A stretch of DNA of 64,000 bases, from NCBI GenBank assembly GCA_000149265.1, contig CH000225.1:150705-214704 (forward strand). The letters are read 5' to 3'. This DNA comes from Ciona savignyi. Taxonomy: Eukaryota; Chordata; Ascidiacea; Phlebobranchia; Cionidae. Each line of letters begins with the position of its first letter. Position 1 is the first letter of the stretch. This document shows positions 57,939-64,000 of this stretch, piece after piece. Below the pieces are notes generated by a model that saw nothing but the letters and a program-made list of their open reading frames with translations, did no database searches and had not been told where the DNA came from. The position numbers were made by a program, and so were the translations under genes.

Positions 57939-60900
57939 ATGTTGAAGTATAACAAATTGTGTGGAGTCTTAAGCTTTCGGTTTCGTTATTTGTATTTAAA
58001 GTCCAGAAGTTTCTCTATTGCTGACACAAATATTCAAGAGCAAAAAGCCTCAAGATACAACAAATTTGGGATTCAAATGTTGCCGGAAAAATTACAGCGT
58101 CAAATTTTTAAAGAAACGACAACTATCAAAGAAAATAAGGAAGAAGTTGAGGAATGTATAAAACACCTTGTGAAGTTTGGATTATGGGGTAAGGAACATG
58201 AAACAATACCGGATTATGACATCACACTACCACAATTGTTTGGGAACAATGTTGATGAACATTTCCAAAAAATAGCATCTGATCAAAGTGGAATGTATAA
58301 GCAAGGTTTACTTAATCTTGCTTCTGCAAAACTTCCAAAAATTCCTGTTAAAAATGAATGGGCTAGAAAACCAGGGTGGTCCAAGTATTCAAAAATAAAT
58401 GGAAAAGTTGTCCCAGAATCTGTTGAGTGCCCTACTGGTGACGCGATTGTATTCGATTGTGAAGTTTTGGTGAGTCATAGTGAGACTCCAATTATGGCAG
58501 TTGCTGTTTCTAATGATGGGTGGTTTTCTTGGACAAGTCCCTGTTTGGACCAAGAAAATCCAAGTTTGGAATTAAATTTGGATTCATTGATACCGATGGA
58601 GCAAAAAAATGACACAAAAAAACTTATTATTGGACACAACGTGGGGTATGATCGGGCCCGAGTTCGAGAGCAGTATTATTCACAGTTAACTAATACTCGT
58701 TTCCTTGACACCATGAGTATGCACATCGCTGTTAGCGGGTTTAATGGCCAACAAAGAATTTTATCTCAAGCTGCTAAATCGGAATCAGGTGAGGACGGTA
58801 CAAATGGAAGTTCTGTTTTTGACAACGACTGGGTAGTCATGGGAAGTACAAACTCTTTAAAAGAAGTTCACAAATTTTACTGCAAAAAAAAGCTGGATAA
58901 GGAAATGAGGGATATTTTTGTGACTGGAAATATTAATGACGTTAAGGAGAATTTCCAAGATCTCATGTGGTATTGCGCTAAAGATGTTAAAGCCACCCAT
59001 AATGTGCTTACTAAACTGACACCATTGTTTTTTGATCGCTTCCCACACCCAGTTACATTTGCCGGAATGTTGGAAATGGGCCAAATGTATCTTCCTGTAA
59101 ATAACAACTGGTTTAGATATATACAGTCCTGTAAAGACCAATATGATGCTCTGAACCAAGAGCTGAAAAACCACCTAAGAGGACTGGCAAGTGATGCTTG
59201 TCATTATGCAATTAATGATAAGTATAAAGATGATAAATGGTTGTGGGACTTGGACTGGAATACCAGGCAATACAAATTACTAACGAAACCAAGAAAAAAT
59301 TGGGTCCGCAAAGAAAAGTTAATTCCGAAATTAAAAACATACTTATCTACCGAAAACTACTCAAATGAGGAATTGACATTTTTGGGGAAAGAAGTTCAAA
59401 ATTTGGGAAAATGGGAAATTATTGAAGAATTAAATGAAACAGCAAGTAGATTGCCGATAATTGAGCCACATATGCCTGGAGCGCCGAAATGGTTTAGTGA
59501 ACTCTGTGTGCAGGAGGGTAAAGATGACTGGAAACCCGGAGCAACGTTGGTTTCCACACTGACAAGAACAACTCCTAAACTGCTCCGAATGATGTGGATG
59601 GGATGTCCTTTGCATTATGTCAAGGATTATGGGTGGGGTTATCTTTGGCCCAGCCATAAAACACTGACATTTAATAAAGAGACAAGTGATGATGATTTGT
59701 TGAGAGAGGTGAGTGAAGAAAATTGGAATGAACCACAATCGTTAGTAAACCATACTCATGCAGAGGACATTTCTGACTTACCCGCTGGGTTCACCTTTCA
59801 CCGTTTACCACACAATGGAGGCACTGGTAAAAACGTTGGCAGTCCACTGGCCAGAGAATTTATTTCTCATGTTGAGAGTGGACTTTTGAGCTCATATGAT
59901 CCGACTGATGCATTAAGGTGTTTGGAAATTAACAAAATAACATCATACTGGCGATCTTCACAAAAAAGGGTTCAAAATCAATTAGTTGTGGAGATAACTC
60001 ATGATAACTTACGAGATTCAATAAAGAAGGATGAAAAGTACAGCCGAGAACTGTCATACAGCGCTATTGTACCACAAGCGGTTGTGTGTGGTGCGGTTTC
60101 TCGACGAGCAGTTGAACGTGTTTGGCTAACAGCCAGCAACCCACAATTGGATCGTATTGGAAGCGAATTAAAGGCAATGGTTCAAGCTCCGCCCGGATAT
60201 AGCTTTGTGGGAGCCGACGTCGATTCTCAGGAACTTTGGATTGCGTCCTTGCTAGGTGACGCGTCGTCCGCCAAAGAGCATGGCTGCACCGCTTTGTCGT
60301 GGATGACGTTACGCGGGAATAAACGTGATGGGACAGACCTGCACAGCACCACTGCAGCGTCTGTCGGTATGTCAAGAGACCAAGCTAAAGTGTTCAACTA
60401 CGCGAGAATGTACGGTGCTGGAAAACGGCTCGCATTGCGGACTTTAATGCAGTACAACAAAGACTTGACAAAGGAAGAATGCGTCGCTAAAGTGAACAAG
60501 CTATATGACATAACTAAAGGTGAGGTGCAGTACAAATTAAGCAAAGACGCTGAATGGATTGTTAAGAAAACTGGAATCGAATTAAACTCCGAAGCAATGA
60601 AGAGTGGTTATGTCTCTTTCGAGGATCTGTCGCTGATACAAAACGTGGCACATGAAGCTTCCAATTATACTCACAAAATCAACAGACACAATTTAACCAG
60701 CGGCAAGCGGTGGCATGGTGGAATAGAATCTCATATGTTTAATAAAATTGAAGAAATATCGAACAGTGCAAAGCCCGAAACGCCGACGCTGGGTTGCAAA
60801 ATCAGTAGAGCTTTAGAACCTGGAAAGGTCAAAGGTAGTTTTGCGACAACAAGAATGAACTGGGTCGTTCAAAGTTCTGCTGTTGATTACTTACACTTGT

Positions 60901-61304
60901 TGTTGGTGGCTATGAGGTGGTTAATTAAAACATACAACTTGGATGCTCGTTTCGTTCTCAGCATTCACGATGAAGTACGATATTTGTCAAACACCACTAT
61001 CGCTCACGAGGTCGCACTTGCGTTGCAGATTTCCAATATTTTAACCCGATCCATGTTCGCCTATAAACTTGATATGCACGATTTACCACTGGGGGTCGCG
61101 TTTTTCAGTTCCATTGAAGTGGACAGCGTGGTGCGGAAAACTGCTGACGACAACTGCATCACACCCTCGAACGCCGGTGGTCTGAAAGAAAGATATGGAA
61201 TTCCACTTGGACATTCTTTTGACATTGATCAGATTTTAGAGTTAACCAACAACGGTCAATTTAGTAAACAAAACCATTTAATTGCAAGCCACTCCACGAT
61301 ATAA
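57939..61304 (+). CDS. POLG: Mitochondrial DNA polymerase gamma catalytic subunit, 1,121 aa, intronless
   Basis: This is the family A polymerase that replicates mitochondrial DNA in the matrix. The N-terminus (MLKYNKLCGVLSFRFRYLYL) is basic and lacks acidic residues, as a mitochondrial presequence should. Exonuclease motifs are complete: Exo I VFDCEV (D173, E175), Exo II GHNVGYDRARV (D238), Exo III YCAKDV (D349). Polymerase motifs are also complete: A GADVDSQELWIASLLGD (D760), B RDQAKVFNYARMYGAG (R813, K817) and C LSIHDEVRY (D1011, E1012). Length is a little below human POLG (1,239), mainly from a shorter N-terminus and spacer. There are no frame breaks. The vertebrate gene has many introns, so the single exon is notable. 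AATAAA lies 178 nt after the stop. Confidence 0.98.
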   Translation: MLKYNKLCGVLSFRFRYLYLKSRSFSIADTNIQEQKASRYNKFGIQMLPEKLQRQIFKETTTIKENKEEVEECIKHLVKFGLWGKEHETIPDYDITLPQLFGNNVDEHFQKIASDQSGMYKQGLLNLASAKLPKIPVKNEWARKPGWSKYSKINGKVVPESVECPTGDAIVFDCEVLVSHSETPIMAVAVSNDGWFSWTSPCLDQENPSLELNLDSLIPMEQKNDTKKLIIGHNVGYDRARVREQYYSQLTNTRFLDTMSMHIAVSGFNGQQRILSQAAKSESGEDGTNGSSVFDNDWVVMGSTNSLKEVHKFYCKKKLDKEMRDIFVTGNINDVKENFQDLMWYCAKDVKATHNVLTKLTPLFFDRFPHPVTFAGMLEMGQMYLPVNNNWFRYIQSCKDQYDALNQELKNHLRGLASDACHYAINDKYKDDKWLWDLDWNTRQYKLLTKPRKNWVRKEKLIPKLKTYLSTENYSNEELTFLGKEVQNLGKWEIIEELNETASRLPIIEPHMPGAPKWFSELCVQEGKDDWKPGATLVSTLTRTTPKLLRMMWMGCPLHYVKDYGWGYLWPSHKTLTFNKETSDDDLLREVSEENWNEPQSLVNHTHAEDISDLPAGFTFHRLPHNGGTGKNVGSPLAREFISHVESGLLSSYDPTDALRCLEINKITSYWRSSQKRVQNQLVVEITHDNLRDSIKKDEKYSRELSYSAIVPQAVVCGAVSRRAVERVWLTASNPQLDRIGSELKAMVQAPPGYSFVGADVDSQELWIASLLGDASSAKEHGCTALSWMTLRGNKRDGTDLHSTTAASVGMSRDQAKVFNYARMYGAGKRLALRTLMQYNKDLTKEECVAKVNKLYDITKGEVQYKLSKDAEWIVKKTGIELNSEAMKSGYVSFEDLSLIQNVAHEASNYTHKINRHNLTSGKRWHGGIESHMFNKIEEISNSAKPETPTLGCKISRALEPGKVKGSFATTRMNWVVQSSAVDYLHLLLVAMRWLIKTYNLDARFVLSIHDEVRYLSNTTIAHEVALALQISNILTRSMFAYKLDMHDLPLGVAFFSSIEVDSVVRKTADDNCITPSNAGGLKERYGIPLGHSFDIDQILELTNNGQFSKQNHLIASHSTI

Positions 61305-61482
61305 ATGTCAAATTAATTACATAGTTCTCACATGGAAATTGTGGCCTGACAATTTAAATTCGAAGATCGGACACTGGCGTACAACCACAAAATTTTTAAC
61401 TGTTTTTAAAAAATCTGCATGTGTTCAAATTACATTTAGTCATATACTGGCTGTCACGGTTAACTGTTATCCTCGCTATTTT

Positions 61483-61488
61483 AATAAA
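61483..61488 (+). terminator. POLG polyadenylation signal
   Basis: AATAAA within ATTTTAATAAAAC, 178 nt downstream of the POLG stop, with T-rich sequence following. Confidence 0.65.
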
Positions 61489-62218
61489 ACAATCACTGTG
61501 AATTGCACATTTTATTTTCATTGTTTCTTGCAGGTACTAGGAGTAAAGAGTGGCATAGACAGATGCTTTGTTTCATCTCTGGGTAGGAGCACGACAATTA
61601 TTGTATTTACAACAAAAGTTCGGTTCATCCTAACTACTACAGAAGTGTGTTTTTAACGAGTTTAATCAACTCATAGGAACCCTATGTATTAATGGTCACT
61701 TCCGTTGATTGCGCAGAGTATTGGTCAGAACTCTATTAAGTAACATTATAATATGACCAGTTAAAACCCTACTTACGATAATTAAATTAACTTTACACGC
61801 AAGCTATCAGTTATCTTAATCGTCCGGTCGAATAGCTTGGTGGGTTAGTGCGTAAAGTTTCTTTGCGATGGAATTAGGCTTCAAAACTAGTCGTTTATTT
61901 GGTTATTGATAAACGCCTTCAGTGGATAAATGGATGCTACGATAATTGAAAGAACGTCCTAATCGTGCAAAGCAATAGCTTCAGTAACCCGATGGTGAAC
62001 GCAAGGTAACATGTCGTCCGTGGACAAGGCATTTAGTGCATATCATCTTCCTTAATCCAGTGAATTAGTAGTTGGTTGTAGGTCCGGGTTCAACAAATAC
62101 GATAGTAGGCCTAGTACTAGTATCTCCATAGCACAACTCGTCTATAAACCGCCACGGATTAATCTAATAGTAGTCCGAGTTTTAACGCATCCACCCCGCA
62201 AACGAACATGAGTAAACG

Positions 62219-62377
62219 TAGGATAGGATAGGATATTCATGTTTATCCCCGTGGATGGGAAAACCAAGGTGGTTAACACACGGGCACTCGTTAAATCACC
62301 TCGCGCCCACCGTCGGGTTACCGGAGCTATTGCAGTGTGTTGTGTATGATAGACACGTTCCTTCAATTTGGTAGAAC
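62219..62377 (-). repeat. SINE-like repeat, copy 3
   Basis: A reverse-orientation copy of the family at 51,965 and 54,140. On the minus strand it starts TACCAAATTGAAGGAACGTG, contains AATAGCTCCGGTAACCCGA and GGGGATAAACATGAATATCC, and ends in three ATCCT units. This copy gives the clearest tail. Confidence 0.8.
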
Positions 62378-62730
62378 CTGTGGGCTCGCGCTTTCTTTTG
62401 TTGAGCTAGATGCTGGAGCGTTGGCTAAGCTTGGTTCTGCTCGTCGCTTTTCCATAAAGATCTTTATTCTGGTTACTTTGAACTTGACATAGCTTGCTTT
62501 GTCCTCAAAACGCCAACTAATTATGGTAGTATAGCCACGATTTGTAATGTCTAAATCTCGAAGTCTATAACTCTTGATTCACTGTAGTTGTATTCTGCGT
62601 CTCATTCAATATACGGTTTATTCACGACTCAAGTTACTTAGTACGTTATACAGCATGACGCCAGTTGTATAGTCTAAGATCCGCTATACAGCATGACGCA
62701 AGTTATCTCAAGTACGTCATTTAGGTTATT

Positions 62731-64000
62731 ATGGGTCCCAATTGAAAAATTGGGACACATATTGTTTTTGTCCGTTTTTTTTCTTTTTTTTTCGTCAAAG
62801 TTTTGACAGGCATGGCATGTCGCCCCGACATCTACAAGAAGGAATAATGAAATCGTAATGAAACTTAGCCATTCGTTAGACAACATGGTCTAGATATGCA
62901 CAAACCAAAATGGTTTGGGTGATAAATCAAGAGAAATTCCCCTGGGAGTGTTAAAAACCAAAACGTTTTTTTTTACCAAAAATTGCGCTTTTTGTGGCAT
63001 AGCGCTTGAACGGGTGCTCCAATTTGAATAAGATTAGGTGGAATGTAAGTGCATTAGTCACTGATTTATCACTTAAAAGAAATAAAAAAATTACCTAGGG
63101 AAATACCCCCAAAAATTAGATTTTGTTCTGAAATTATGATTGTGACAGGCATGCCATGTCGCCCCGACATCTACCAAAAGGAGTAATGAAATCGCAATGA
63201 AAATTAGACATTTTTTAGACAACATGGTTAAGATAAGCATAAACTAAAATTTTGGGTGATAAATCCAGGGGAATTCCCCTGGGAAGTTAAAAACCAAAAC
63301 GCTATTTTTTTCTAAAAAAAATGACTTTTTGGAGCATAGCGCTTGAACGGCTGTTACAATTTGAATGAGATTTGGTGGAATGCAAGTGCATTAGGCACTG
63401 ATTTAACACTTGGAAGAAATAAAAAATTTACCTAGGGAAATACCCTAAAAATAAGATTTTGTTCTCAAATCATGATTGTGACAGGCATACCATGTCGCCC
63501 CGACATCTACCAAAAGGAATATTGGAAATCGAAATAAAAATTCAAAATTTGTTGGACAACATGGTCTAGATATGCAGAAACCAAAATGTTGGGTGATAAA
63601 TCTAAGGGAATTCCCCGGAAGCGTTAATAACCAAAACGGTTATTTTTAAAAAAACTAGCTTTCTTGGGCATAGCGCTTGAACGGCTGCTCCAATCTGATT
63701 CAGATTTGGTGAAATGCAAGTGCATTACCTACTAATTTTAGAAAAAAAATTAGGGAAATACCCTAAAAATAAGATTTTGTTCTTAAATCATGATTGTGAC
63801 AGGCATGGCATTACGCCCCGATATCTAAAAGAAGGAATAATGAAATAGTAATAAAGCTTTGTCATTTGTTAGACAACATGGTCTAGATACGCAGGAGCAA
63901 AATTGTGGGTGATAAATCTAGGGGAATTCCCCGGAGACGTTCAAATCCAAAACGGCTATTTTTCTAAAAAATAGCTTTTCGGGACATAGCTTTTGAACGG
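62731..64000 (+). repeat. ~330-bp tandem array sharing the foldback terminus and unit
   Basis: Begins ATGGGTCCCA, the same terminus as the element at 12,480-15,321. The CAACATGGT mark recurs at 62,881, 63,220, 63,557 and 63,874, giving units of 339, 337 and 317 bp. Each unit carries TGTCGCCCCGACATCTAC (one diverged), GGGGAATTCCCC-like and CATAGCGCTTGAACGG blocks. The array runs off the window end. It is probably one arm of a second foldback element. There is no coding content. Confidence 0.85.
62735..62756. repeat. Perfect 9-bp hairpin at the array terminus
   Basis: GTCCCAATT (62,735-62,743) and AATTGGGAC (62,748-62,756) are perfect inverted copies separated by GAAA. The hairpin sits four bases in from the element terminus. 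Confidence 0.85.

Larger units (their letters stand above)
61305..62730. other. POLG 3' flank and repeat-rich intergenic DNA
   Basis: After the POLG 3' untranslated region there are a decayed SINE-like piece (about 61,968-62,010, with AATAGCTTCAGTAACCCGATG), a clear SINE-like copy in reverse at 62,219-62,377, and a short direct repeat of TATACAGCATGACGC (62,647 and 62,685). No exon is supportable. Confidence 0.5.

Noticed and set aside
61282-61656. 124-codon plus-strand frame after POLG
   Set aside because: It overlaps the POLG end out of frame and then covers the 3' untranslated region including the AATAAA.

Overview
The window is animal nuclear DNA: AT-rich, with long introns, GT-AG spliced genes, AATAAA signals and dispersed repeats. 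The gene set is an NHS-family protein, an EVA1C-type receptor, FAM221A, a BtpA-family protein, a GORAB retrocopy and mitochondrial DNA polymerase gamma. Together with compact genes and many TGACGTCA octamers, this suggests an invertebrate chordate, most likely a sea squirt of the Ciona type. The species call is inference. Gene families were recognised from motifs read by eye; exon models come from GT/AG sites and phase matching.

Layout. (1) 1-11,430, plus strand: the 3' part of an NHS/NHSL1-like gene. Fourteen coding segments are resolved from 2,938; the first exon with the WAVE-homology domain lies left of the window. (2) 11,431-19,756: repeat-rich intergenic DNA with a 2.8-kb inverted-repeat (foldback-like) element at 12,480-15,321. 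A 559-bp hAT-type element with a perfect 8-bp target duplication is inserted in it. (3) 19,757-47,538, plus strand: an EVA1C-like gene of ten coding exons (870 aa) with two SUEL-type lectin domains, a Ser/Thr-rich stalk, one transmembrane helix and a very long cytoplasmic tail. Its 6.6-kb eighth intron holds (4), on the minus strand (44,991-39,764), a 14-exon thrombospondin-repeat type I membrane protein with a recent internal module duplication. (5) 49,895-61,304, plus strand: intronless FAM221A; a six-exon BtpA/F13E9.13-like gene flanked and invaded by SINE-like repeats; a GORAB processed retropseudogene with poly-A tail and matched 16-bp target duplications; and intronless POLG. (6) 61,305-64,000: repeats, ending in a ~330-bp tandem array that shares its terminus and unit with the foldback element of region 2.

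There is no operon logic. The NHS-like protein would act in actin/WAVE regulation, the EVA1C-like and TSP1 proteins are cell-surface receptors that share one locus in opposite orientation, and POLG acts in the mitochondrion. The best leads are the foldback/tandem-repeat family, the nested antisense receptor gene with its duplicated module, the SINE that supplies a splice-acceptor tract in the BtpA gene, and the strong excess of TGACGTCA.
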